A stretch of DNA of 10,906 bases, taken from assembly GCA_039936115.1 (NCBI GenBank), contig JBDTIZ010000003.1:1-10906 (forward strand), given 5' to 3'. This document shows positions 1 to 6,553 of the stretch, one piece after another. Made by a program: the position numbers and the translations under genes. The notes below the pieces were generated by a model, which saw nothing but the letters and a program-made list of their open reading frames with translations, was not told where the DNA came from and made no database searches. The stretch is from DATIJJ01 sp039936115. GTDB lineage: Bacteria; Pseudomonadota; Gammaproteobacteria; DSM-16500. Position 1 is the stretch's first letter. Every line of letters starts with the position of its first letter.

Positions 1-33
1 AATAAAAATGTATTTTTTATTATTTAAAACCCG

Positions 34-60
34 GACCCCGCAACAAGTGCGGGGTGACAG
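34..60. repeat. GC-rich palindromic repeat, left copy
   Basis: An 8-bp perfect stem (ACCCCGCA at 35-42 with TGCGGGGT at 48-55) closes on the 5-base loop ACAAG and is followed by GTGACA. The same 26-base unit recurs in reverse orientation at 10881-10906. Read on the minus strand it lies about 65 bases past the ssb stop and is followed by a short T run, so it might also help end the ssb transcript, but the T run is weak. It looks like a dispersed intergenic palindrome family unrelated to the GTAG-type REPs elsewhere in the window. Confidence 0.8.
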
Positions 61-65
61 TGGTT

Positions 66-81
66 TGCCGGGGTGACGGCA
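66..81. repeat. degenerate second palindrome unit
   Basis: A small inverted repeat, TGCCG (66-70) and CGGCA (77-81), surrounds GGGTGA. It shares the 9-mer CGGGGTGAC with the neighbouring palindrome (50-58 and 69-77), so it is probably a decayed adjacent copy of the same repeat family. Function unknown. Confidence 0.45.
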
Positions 82-122
82 GTTTAAAGTGGGGAGAGGA
101 GGGATACATCTAAACAAATTTT

Positions 123-575
123 TTAAAACGGAATATCATCATCAAAACTATCAGTTGGCTCAATTTGCGGTGCTTCTGGGCTAGATTTAGCTGAAGATGA
201 GTATTCGCTATTGCCGCCGCCAGCCGCCGCACCTTTGCTGTCTAACATTTGTAAAGAATCAGCAATGACTTCGGTGGTGTAACGGTCTTGACCGGTGTTT
301 TTATCTTGCCATTTGCGTGTTTGTAAACGGCCTTCGACATAAATTTTTGAACCTTTGCGCAAATATTCACCCGCAATTTCAGCCAAACGGCTGTACATCG
401 CAATGCGATGCCATTCGGTGCGTTCTTGGTTTTCGCCGCTTTGTTTGTCTTTCCAAGATTCGGTGGTTGCGATCGTTAGATTAGCAACGGCCAAGCCATT
501 GGGGGTGTAGCGTACTTCTGGATCGCGGCCCAGATTGCCGATTAAAATCACTTTGTTAACACTGCCTTTCGCCAT
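123..575 (-). CDS. ssb: single-stranded DNA-binding protein SSB
   Basis: SSB coats single-stranded DNA in replication, recombination and repair, normally as a homotetramer, and recruits partner enzymes through its C-terminal tip. The 150-residue product starts MAKGSVNKVILIGNLGRDPE, the classic start of the bacterial OB-fold. It continues with the conserved TEWHRI and YVEGRLQTRKWQD segments, then a disordered Gly/Ser/Ala/Pro linker, and ends in the canonical acidic tip DSFDDDIPF. The ATG at 573-575 is chosen because AGGAGA (583-588) sits 7 bases upstream and the family begins here; an in-frame GTG 14 codons earlier has no such support. The gene lies 52 bases downstream of the transporter gene on the same strand, so the two may be co-transcribed. 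Identity is essentially certain from conserved family motifs. Confidence 0.97.
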   Translation of the reverse strand: MAKGSVNKVILIGNLGRDPEVRYTPNGLAVANLTIATTESWKDKQSGENQERTEWHRIAMYSRLAEIAGEYLRKGSKIYVEGRLQTRKWQDKNTGQDRYTTEVIADSLQMLDSKGAAAGGGNSEYSSSAKSSPEAPQIEPTDSFDDDIPF

Positions 576-582
576 GGTGAGC

Positions 583-588
583 TCTCCT
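583..588 (-). promoter_or_regulatory. ribosome binding site of ssb
   Basis: AGGAGA on the minus strand lies 7 bases before the ATG at 575-573. It decides the start of ssb in favour of this ATG over the upstream in-frame GTG at 617. Confidence 0.85.
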
Positions 589-627
589 AAAGGTGCAAAT
601 TGTTTTTTCCCTGACACTTAATATTGA

Positions 628-1836
628 CTAAGGGGAGGGAGTTTGTAGTGTGTGATGTTGCGGGTTTTTCATTTTAAACGCAATAGCCGCCCACAAGATT
701 GTGAGGATTACGCAGAGTAGATAGACGTCAGTTAAGCCGAAAAGACCGTATAACCAACCGCCAAGTGAACCGCCGACAAAGATACCAAGAAATTGCGAGC
801 AAGAATAGATCCCTAGCGCAGTTCCTTTGCGTTTTGGTGGCGCTGTTTTTGAAACGAGGGAGGGGAGGAAGGCTTCGAGTACAGAAAAGCCTGTAAAAAA
901 TAAAAACAAGCTTAGTGCGGAAACCGACAAGCTGCTGGCAAATAACCAAAGCAAGAGTTCAGCGCAGCCCAATGTTACGATTGCGCTTAGAAAAAATAAT
1001 TTTAAGCGGTGTTTCTTTTCAGCCACGATAATGCAGGGAATGCTGCTGCCAAATGCAAAAATAAGAATCGGTAAATATAACATCCACTGTTGGTTTCCAG
1101 ATAATCCGGCCAGATTTTGCAAACTGATGGGGATCACCACAAAGCTCGCCGTAAAAACAGCATGTAACATAAAAATACTGACATTTAAGCGTGCCAATTC
1201 TGGATGTTTTAAGACCGCAAAAAACGAATGGCGCTCGGGCTCTGTATCGCTATGCCAAGTGGTTTTTTCTGGGTTGGGTACGCGGGTGTATAACAATAGA
1301 ATAGCGAGCACACCAAAAAGAGCGGCCAGACAAAATAAACCGTTTACATGTAGCCAGGGATTTAAAAGGGGACCCATTAGCATCGCGATTGAGAAAGACA
1401 TACCGATAGTCATGCCAATAATGGCCATGGCTTTAGTGCGTTGGTTTTCTCGGGTCAAATCAGCCATTAACGCAATAATAGTGCTGCCTACCGCCCCACT
1501 GCCTTGCAATGCCCGGCCTAAAATCACTCCCCAAATGCTGGTAGATAAAGCAGTCAGCATGCTGCCCAGGACAAAAATAGCTAAGCCTAATCCAATCATT
1601 TTTTTGCGACCGACGTGATCAGATAAAGCGCCAAATGGAATTTGGAAAATCGCTTGAGTTAAACCATAGATGCCCATTGCGATGCCAATGAGCAATGGCG
1701 TCGCGCCGATGAGTTGATGGGCATAGAGCGAAAACAATGGCAGCACCATGAATAAGCCCAGCATGCGTAAGCTCATGATGATTGCCAGCATAAATGCTGA
1801 ACGTTTTTCGCTTGAATTCATTTTGGTTGGGGACAT
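628..1836 (-). CDS. MFS transporter, YajR/drug-efflux type
   Basis: A 402-residue inner-membrane protein of the major facilitator superfamily, about 12 hydrophobic segments and typical length. Motif A in the loop after helix 2 reads GALSDHVGRKKM (residues 69-80), with its Asp, Gly and Arg/Lys intact; LGRALQGSGAVGST is the motif B region, and the GMSFSIAMLMGPLL stretch resembles the antiporter motif C. This suggests proton-coupled export of a small molecule, but the substrate cannot be read from sequence. It resembles E. coli YajR in the transporter part but lacks YajR's C-terminal soluble domain. The gene lies between ssb and uvrA, which are direct divergent neighbours in many proteobacteria; as I recall Legionella and Coxiella share this insertion. 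The start is uncertain: neither ATG 1836 nor the internal ATG 1821 has a convincing Shine-Dalgarno. Confidence 0.9.
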   Translation of the reverse strand: MSPTKMNSSEKRSAFMLAIIMSLRMLGLFMVLPLFSLYAHQLIGATPLLIGIAMGIYGLTQAIFQIPFGALSDHVGRKKMIGLGLAIFVLGSMLTALSTSIWGVILGRALQGSGAVGSTIIALMADLTRENQRTKAMAIIGMTIGMSFSIAMLMGPLLNPWLHVNGLFCLAALFGVLAILLLYTRVPNPEKTTWHSDTEPERHSFFAVLKHPELARLNVSIFMLHAVFTASFVVIPISLQNLAGLSGNQQWMLYLPILIFAFGSSIPCIIVAEKKHRLKLFFLSAIVTLGCAELLLWLFASSLSVSALSLFLFFTGFSVLEAFLPSLVSKTAPPKRKGTALGIYSCSQFLGIFVGGSLGGWLYGLFGLTDVYLLCVILTILWAAIAFKMKNPQHHTLQTPSP

Positions 1837-1988
1837 GGTGTGAGAGTTTTAGTGTTATTTTGAGGGGCTATTCTACGGCGGGTTGGGGAAAAGGGAAAGG
1901 TAAAATTGCTCGGCCCCCGGGGCTGTTGTGGGCGAAACTGTGTGATCGTCCTGGATGTGATGATCGTACCGCAGATTTTTTTGCTTTT

Positions 1989-2014
1989 GTAGGGGCGAAC
2001 CTATGTGTTCGCCC
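1989..2014 (+). repeat. REP unit a (CTATGT loop type)
   Basis: GTAG (1989-1992) precedes the perfect 8-bp stem GGGCGAAC (1993-2000) / GTTCGCCC (2007-2014) with loop CTATGT. GTAG at the 5' foot of the hairpin is the hallmark of REPs recognised by RAYT enzymes. Downstream follows CTCTATCGAAG, like the tails of units c and e. Together with unit b it forms an inverted pair with a 38-base spacer upstream of uvrA. Confidence 0.9.
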
Positions 2015-2052
2015 TCTCTATCGAAGAAATAACGTTGCATATTTTGGCCGCA

Positions 2053-2078
2053 GGGCGAACACACAGGTTCGCCCCTAC
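2053..2078 (-). repeat. REP unit b (CTGTGT loop type)
   Basis: On the minus strand GTAG (2078-2075) leads into the stem GGGCGAAC / GTTCGCCC with loop CTGTGT. It differs from the plus-strand units by one loop base and by its tail (TGCGGCC instead of CTCT..CCGAAG). It faces unit a tail-to-tail and ends about 50 bases before the uvrA -10. Confidence 0.9.
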
Positions 2079-2105
2079 AAAAGCCCACGCCGCGGTGCGT
2101 GGAAA

Positions 2106-2135
2106 TAAACATACAACCCCATTTTCTGTTATAAT
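2106..2135 (+). promoter_or_regulatory. uvrA promoter, extended -10
   Basis: TGTTATAAT at 2127-2135 is a perfect extended -10 (TGn plus TATAAT). TAAACA at 2106-2111 matches the -35 consensus at 4 of 6 positions with an 18-base spacer. Transcription would start near 2142, giving a leader of about 30 bases before the uvrA ATG. No LexA box overlaps it. Confidence 0.65.
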
Positions 2136-2172
2136 GCCCGACCTTTTTTACACAAGAAACCACTTAAAACTT

Positions 2173-5001
2173 ATGAAAGAAATTCAAATCCGCGGCGCAC
2201 GCACCCACAATTTAAAAAACATCAATGTAGACTTACCCCGCGATAAGTTAATTGTAATCACCGGCTTATCCGGCTCGGGCAAATCCTCATTAGCATTTGA
2301 TACCTTGTATGCGGAAGGTCAGCGTCGTTATGTCGAATCATTGTCATCTTATGCCAGACAATTTCTATCGATGATGGAAAAACCCGATGTAGATCATATC
2401 GAAGGATTATCTCCCGCGATTTCGATCGAACAAAAATCCACATCTCATAATCCACGTTCAACCGTTGGCACGATTACCGAAATCCATGATTACTTGCGTT
2501 TGCTGTTCGCTAAAGTGGGTCAACCCCGATGCCCAGTCCATAATTATGTGCTTGAAGCACAAACCATCAGTCAAATGACTGATATTGTGTTGGCGTTTCC
2601 AGAAGATACAAAAATCATGGTGCTAGCCCCGGTCATTCGTGAGCGTAAAGGCGAGCATGTAGAATTGTTGCAGCAATTACGCAGCCAAGGTTACGTACGT
2701 GCACGCATTGATGGCGTCATGATCGAATTAGATCAGCCACCCAAATTAGATTTACGTCGCAAACACACGATTGAAGTGGTCATCGATCGCATTAAAGTGC
2801 GTCCCGATGTGCGTATCCGTTTAGCCGAATCGTTTGAAACAGCTTTGCGTTTAGCCGATGGTATTGCATCGATTGGATTTATCGACGAACCCAAGCGCGC
2901 GGGACAAATTTTTTCAGCTAAATTTGCTTGTCCCGATTGTGGATATAGTTTAGCGGAATTAACGCCGCGATTATTTTCTTTTAATAGTCCATCTGGCGCA
3001 TGTTCGACGTGTGATGGTCTTGGCGTTAAACAACATTTTGATCCTAAATTAATTGTCACAAATTCCAAATTAAGTTTAGCAGACGGTGCTGTGCGTGGTT
3101 GGGACAGGCGCAATGGTTATTATTTCCAATTACTGTCGGCACTTGCAAAACATTATAAATTCGATATGAATGTGCCTTTCAGTCAATTGTCGAAAAAAAA
3201 TCAGCAAGTTGTTTTGTACGGCAGCGGCGATGAAGTTATTAAGTTTAAATATCGTAGCGAGGAAGGTCGCGGATTTTCCAAAGTGGATGTGTTTGAAGGG
3301 GTTATTCCCAACATGGATAGACGTTATCGCGATACAGAATCCAATATGGTACGCGAAGAACTCAGCAAATATCTCGCCACTAAAGTATGTGACGAATGTG
3401 GCGGCACACGATTATGCAAAGCAGCACGGCATGTGTTTGTGGCGGATGTCACGCTCCCGGAGATTGCCAAAAAACCGATAAGCCAAGCAAAAGTGTTTTT
3501 TGAAAATTTACATCTACCGGGTTATCGCGCTGAAATTGCCGATAAAATCAAAAAAGAATTAATCAATCGTTTAAGTTTTTTAGTCAATGTGGGTCTTGAT
3601 TATTTAAGTTTAGATCGAAGCGCCGATACGTTATCAGGTGGTGAAGCGCAACGTATTCGTTTGGCTAGTCAAATTGGCGCGGGATTAGTCGGTGTAATGT
3701 ATATTTTGGATGAACCGTCGATTGGTTTGCATCAGCGTGATAATGCGCGATTGCTTAGCACACTGCATCAATTGCGAGATTTAGGTAACACGGTCATTGT
3801 CGTTGAGCATGATGAAGATGCTATTTTAAGTGCAGATTATGTTTTAGATTTAGGACCGGGTGCCGGTGTGCATGGGGGTGAAATTGTTGCGAAGGGTAAA
3901 CCTAAAGACATTTTAAATAATCCAGCGTCGTTAACCGGACAATATTTATCGGGCAAGCGCGGCATTGAAGTGCCTAAAAAACGTGTGCCGATTGATGTAA
4001 AAAAAATGATTTCTCTGCAAGGAGCAAGGGGAAATAATTTGCGTGGAATTCATGTTGAAATTCCAATTGGTGTGATGACGTGCATCACTGGCGTTTCGGG
4101 TTCGGGAAAATCTACTTTGATTAATGACACGTTAGGTCCTATTGCAACGCGCGCATTAAATGGCGCAACGCTACGTGAACCTGCGCCGTTTGATTCTGTG
4201 GAAGGAATTGATTTTCTCGATAAAGTTGTTGATATCGATCAGAGTCCTATCGGTCGAACGCCGCGTTCAAATCCTGCGACTTACACGGGATTATTTACAC
4301 CCATACGTGAATTATTTTCCGGCACACAAGAAGCGCGTTCACGCGGTTATCAACCGGGACGATTTAGTTTCAACGTGCGTGGCGGGCGATGTGAAGCGTG
4401 TCAAGGTGATGGCGTTATTAAAGTTGAAATGCATTTTCTGGCCGATGTGTATGTGACATGTGATGTGTGTCAGGCTAAACGTTACAATCGTGAAACGTTG
4501 GAAATTACATATAAAGGCAAAAATATTCAGCAAGTGTTGGCAATGACGATTGAAGATGCGCGTGAATTTTTCGATCCGATTCCAGCGGTTGCACGCAAGT
4601 TGCAAACATTGATGGATGTGGGTTTGTCGTATATATGTTTAGGTCAAAGTGCAACAACGTTATCGGGTGGTGAGGCGCAGCGAATAAAATTAGCGCGTGA
4701 ATTGTCACGACGTGATACCGGAAAAACGTTATATATTTTAGATGAGCCGACGACGGGTTTGCATTTTCATGATATTGAACAGTTATTAAAAGTTTTGCAT
4801 CGATTACGTGATGATGGCAATACGATCGTGATTATTGAACATAATCTGGATGTGATTAAAACCGCGGATTGGATTATTGATTTAGGCCCTGATGGCGGCG
4901 ATCGCGGCGGACAAGTTGTGGCGATAGGCACGCCAGAAGATGTGGCGAAACATCCTAAATCGTATACGGCGATGTATTTGAAAAAGATGTTGTCGAAATA
5001 A
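2173..5001 (+). CDS. uvrA: UvrABC excinuclease subunit A
   Basis: UvrA is the damage-recognition ATPase of nucleotide excision repair; it dimerises, scans DNA and loads UvrB. The 942-residue product is full length for the family. Walker A motifs are GLSGSGKS (residues 31-38) and GVSGSGKS (640-647). ABC signatures LSGGEAQR begin at 487 and 830, each followed by a Walker B with catalytic Glu (D513-E514 and D857-E858). Zinc-binding cysteine pairs are present at 253/256 with 277/280 and at 740/743 with 763/766. All key residues are intact, so it should be functional. The ATG at 2173 matches the family start MKEIQIRGARTHNLKN; the frame is open upstream to 2005 only because it reads through REP DNA and the promoter. 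The Shine-Dalgarno is poor (CTTAAAACTT before the ATG). It is transcribed away from the MFS-ssb pair. Confidence 0.98.
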   Translation: MKEIQIRGARTHNLKNINVDLPRDKLIVITGLSGSGKSSLAFDTLYAEGQRRYVESLSSYARQFLSMMEKPDVDHIEGLSPAISIEQKSTSHNPRSTVGTITEIHDYLRLLFAKVGQPRCPVHNYVLEAQTISQMTDIVLAFPEDTKIMVLAPVIRERKGEHVELLQQLRSQGYVRARIDGVMIELDQPPKLDLRRKHTIEVVIDRIKVRPDVRIRLAESFETALRLADGIASIGFIDEPKRAGQIFSAKFACPDCGYSLAELTPRLFSFNSPSGACSTCDGLGVKQHFDPKLIVTNSKLSLADGAVRGWDRRNGYYFQLLSALAKHYKFDMNVPFSQLSKKNQQVVLYGSGDEVIKFKYRSEEGRGFSKVDVFEGVIPNMDRRYRDTESNMVREELSKYLATKVCDECGGTRLCKAARHVFVADVTLPEIAKKPISQAKVFFENLHLPGYRAEIADKIKKELINRLSFLVNVGLDYLSLDRSADTLSGGEAQRIRLASQIGAGLVGVMYILDEPSIGLHQRDNARLLSTLHQLRDLGNTVIVVEHDEDAILSADYVLDLGPGAGVHGGEIVAKGKPKDILNNPASLTGQYLSGKRGIEVPKKRVPIDVKKMISLQGARGNNLRGIHVEIPIGVMTCITGVSGSGKSTLINDTLGPIATRALNGATLREPAPFDSVEGIDFLDKVVDIDQSPIGRTPRSNPATYTGLFTPIRELFSGTQEARSRGYQPGRFSFNVRGGRCEACQGDGVIKVEMHFLADVYVTCDVCQAKRYNRETLEITYKGKNIQQVLAMTIEDAREFFDPIPAVARKLQTLMDVGLSYICLGQSATTLSGGEAQRIKLARELSRRDTGKTLYILDEPTTGLHFHDIEQLLKVLHRLRDDGNTIVIIEHNLDVIKTADWIIDLGPDGGDRGGQVVAIGTPEDVAKHPKSYTAMYLKKMLSK

Positions 5002-5044
5002 ATATTTTTTATATTACTGCGATTGTTTAATCACCTATGCTCTT

Positions 5045-5070
5045 GTAGGGGCGAACCTATGTGTTCGCCC
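5045..5070 (+). repeat. REP unit c (CTATGT loop type), left of RAYT
   Basis: GTAG (5045-5048), stem GGGCGAAC (5049-5056) / GTTCGCCC (5063-5070), loop CTATGT, tail CTCTTGACCGAAG. Identical in core to units a and e. It lies between uvrA and the RAYT gene and pairs in inverted orientation with unit d beyond the gene. Confidence 0.92.
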
Positions 5071-5177
5071 TCTTGACCGAAGCAAAATAAATGTGAATAA
5101 TCACGTCCCATCAATTAAATCTGTAATTCCTTCTTATCTTTCTAAAATCCTAAAAAAAACCCACTAAAATTTTAATA

Positions 5178-5183
5178 AGAGGT
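5178..5183 (+). promoter_or_regulatory. ribosome binding site of the RAYT gene
   Basis: AGAGGT ends 6 bases before the ATG at 5190, a good Shine-Dalgarno that supports both this start and active translation of the transposase gene. Confidence 0.7.
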
Positions 5184-5189
5184 ATATCT

Positions 5190-5681
5190 ATGCAAGTAGA
5201 CGGCCGCCAATCTCTGCGTTTACGTAACTATAATTATTCCCTGCCAGGCTACTATTTCATTACAATCTGCACACAGAACAAAACGTGTTTATTCGGAACA
5301 ATTACAAATGATAAGATTCAATTGAATGAGAGTGGGGTTATGATTGCAAAATGGTGGCGTGAAGTATCGAAAAAATTTTCCGTAGTTCAATTGGAAGATT
5401 TTGTGATAATGCCAAATCATATACATGGAATTCTTGTGATAAGAGAGGAAAACACGTTAATAAAAACAGTTTTGCAAACAATAATCCAGTGGTTTAAAAC
5501 TATGACTACGAATGAATATATTCAAAATGTTAAGCAGTCTGGATGGAAGCGTTTTAGTAAAAGAATGTGGCAACGAAATTATTACGAACATATCATTCGT
5601 AATGAGAAATCCCTGGAAGAAATTCGTGAGTATATAATTTATAATCCCTATAATTGGAAAAAAGATGAGTTGTTTGTGTAG
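5190..5681 (+). CDS. REP-associated tyrosine transposase (RAYT)
   Basis: A 163-residue Y1/HUH single-strand transposase of the RAYT branch of the IS200/IS605 superfamily. These enzymes bind and cut REP hairpins as single-stranded DNA and are thought to spread REPs. The Y1 fold starts with the YYFITICTQN strand (21-30), the HUH metal-binding motif is PNHIHG (His77, His79), and the catalytic tyrosine is expected in QRNYYEHIIRN (Tyr131 or Tyr132). The C-terminal REYIIYNPYNW motif is typical of the family. Length matches complete RAYTs (about 165 residues) and no frameshift is seen, so it is probably active. It is flanked by REP units with GTAG feet: c upstream, d and e downstream, the expected substrate. 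It appears to be a domesticated chromosomal gene rather than an insertion sequence: no terminal inverted repeats other than the REPs are visible. Confidence 0.93.
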   Translation: MQVDGRQSLRLRNYNYSLPGYYFITICTQNKTCLFGTITNDKIQLNESGVMIAKWWREVSKKFSVVQLEDFVIMPNHIHGILVIREENTLIKTVLQTIIQWFKTMTTNEYIQNVKQSGWKRFSKRMWQRNYYEHIIRNEKSLEEIREYIIYNPYNWKKDELFV

Positions 5682-5707
5682 GGATAAGGTGGTGTATTAA
5701 GGCCGAA

Positions 5708-5733
5708 GGGCGAACACACAGGTTCGCCCCTAC
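5708..5733 (-). repeat. REP unit d (CTGTGT loop type), right of RAYT
   Basis: On the minus strand GTAG (5733-5730) leads into stem GGGCGAAC / GTTCGCCC with loop CTGTGT and tail TTCGGCC. Same subtype as unit b. It begins 27 bases after the RAYT stop codon and forms an inverted pair with unit c around the gene and another with unit e. Confidence 0.92.
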
Positions 5734-5764
5734 ACAAGATTGCCTGTATTCGCGATATTCTTTT

Positions 5765-5790
5765 GTAGGGGCGAACCTATGTGTTCGCCC
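5765..5790 (+). repeat. REP unit e (CTATGT loop type)
   Basis: GTAG (5765-5768), stem GGGCGAAC (5769-5776) / GTTCGCCC (5783-5790), loop CTATGT, tail CTCTGACCGAAG. It stands head-to-head with unit d, 31 bases apart, giving a BIME-like pair between the RAYT and hydrolase genes. Confidence 0.92.
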
Positions 5791-5862
5791 TCTGACCGAA
5801 GAGAAAAAATTAGCTATTAAGACAAGTCCCAACTATTAAGCAACAATAAAAGGTAAGCAACA

Positions 5863-6501
5863 ATGCAACCATTCCCACCCAACGAATCCACTCTCATCCT
5901 CCAAGGCCCAGCCGGTGATTTGGAGCTCTTAGCATTACCCACAGAAAAACCCAGCAACACAACAGCAATCATCTGTCACCCGCACCCACTCTTCGGCGGC
6001 ACGATGAAAAATAAAGTCGTCACTACACTCTCACGTGTCTGTCACGATTTAGGCGCGCGCACGGTACGATTTAATTTTCGCGGTGTGGGAAAAAGTGCAG
6101 GAATACATGATGAAGGGCGAGGAGAGGTGGATGATGTATTAGTCATTGCCGATTGGATCAAAACAAATTTTCCTAACGATAAAATTTGGCTCGCCGGATT
6201 TTCATTCGGCGCTTATGTCGCAACAAAAGCCGCCATGAAGTTATCGCCAGCAAAATTAATCACCATCGCACCACAAGCATCACGCTTTAAACAAGATGAT
6301 TTGATCCAAGTGACTTGTCCGTGGATTTTAGTGCAAGGTGAAGAAGATGAAGTAGTTTCGGCGGAAGACGTTTTTGCGTGGGTTGAAACGTTGCAGCCAA
6401 AACCCCAGGTGATTCGCATGCCAGGTGCGGGACATTTTTTTCATGGACAGTTGTTGGAATTGCGTAGTCGATTAGAGAGTGCATTGTTAAAAGATAATTA
6501 G
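5863..6501 (+). CDS. alpha/beta hydrolase, COG2945-like
   Basis: A 212-residue soluble serine hydrolase. The nucleophile elbow is GFSFG (Ser114 at its centre), the acid is probably Asp162 in VQGEEDEVV, and the catalytic histidine is His191 in GAGHFFHG, so the triad is complete. The HPHPLFGGTMKNKVV segment (39-53) and FNFRGVGKSAG (70-80) are typical of the small cytoplasmic COG2945 hydrolases, and the length fits. No signal peptide is seen, so it acts in the cytoplasm. The substrate is unknown; ester or thioester hydrolysis is a family-level guess. An AAAAGGT Shine-Dalgarno (5848-5854) lies 8 bases before the ATG. The gene stands alone between the REP pair and a stem-loop that begins in its stop codon, and is convergent with the large gene beyond. 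Confidence 0.88.
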   Translation: MQPFPPNESTLILQGPAGDLELLALPTEKPSNTTAIICHPHPLFGGTMKNKVVTTLSRVCHDLGARTVRFNFRGVGKSAGIHDEGRGEVDDVLVIADWIKTNFPNDKIWLAGFSFGAYVATKAAMKLSPAKLITIAPQASRFKQDDLIQVTCPWILVQGEEDEVVSAEDVFAWVETLQPKPQVIRMPGAGHFFHGQLLELRSRLESALLKDN

Positions 6502-6526
6502 AGGTGGATACATAAATCCACCTCTA
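6499..6526. terminator. stem-loop between convergent genes
   Basis: A perfect 11-bp stem (6499-6509 with 6516-6526) closes on the 6-base loop ACATAA. Its left arm includes the hydrolase stop codon, and it sits 27 bases beyond the end of the large minus-strand gene. This is the expected place for a bidirectional terminator. Neither side has a classic run of T immediately after the stem, so termination strength is uncertain. Confidence 0.6.
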
Positions 6527-6553
6527 GTTCTAAAAAAATACGAATGCGCATTT

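Larger units (their letters stand above)
1837..2172. other. divergent spacer between MFS and uvrA genes
   Basis: This 336-base stretch has no credible gene. It contains two REP units in inverted orientation (1989-2014 and 2053-2078), the uvrA promoter near 2106-2135, and a possible weak -10 for the transporter on the minus strand (TAGAAT at 1875-1870) with no good -35. No LexA operator of the form CTGT-N8-ACAG is visible; CTGT at 2126-2129 overlaps the uvrA -10 but has no matching half. Confidence 0.7.

Noticed and set aside
576..617. Longer ssb starting at GTG 617
   Set aside because: The SSB family starts at MAKGSVNKV, and a good Shine-Dalgarno lies directly before ATG 575.
827..1618. 263-codon plus-strand frame opposite the MFS gene
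   Set aside because: It is antisense to a clear transporter with intact motifs; its product is basic with no family resemblance.
2005..2172. N-terminal extension of uvrA by 56 codons from an earlier ATG
   Set aside because: The extension is translated REP and promoter DNA (contains RTHRFAPT from unit b), while family UvrA proteins start at MKEIQIRG, encoded from 2173.
1989..5790. CRISPR array from the regularly recurring palindromes
   Set aside because: The copies alternate in orientation, are widely and irregularly spaced, and carry the GTAG foot of REPs; there is no array of equal spacers and no cas gene.
5593..5832. 79-codon minus-strand frame after the RAYT gene
   Set aside because: It is translated REP DNA (RTHRFAPT, VGANLCVRPS) overlapping the transposase, not a gene.
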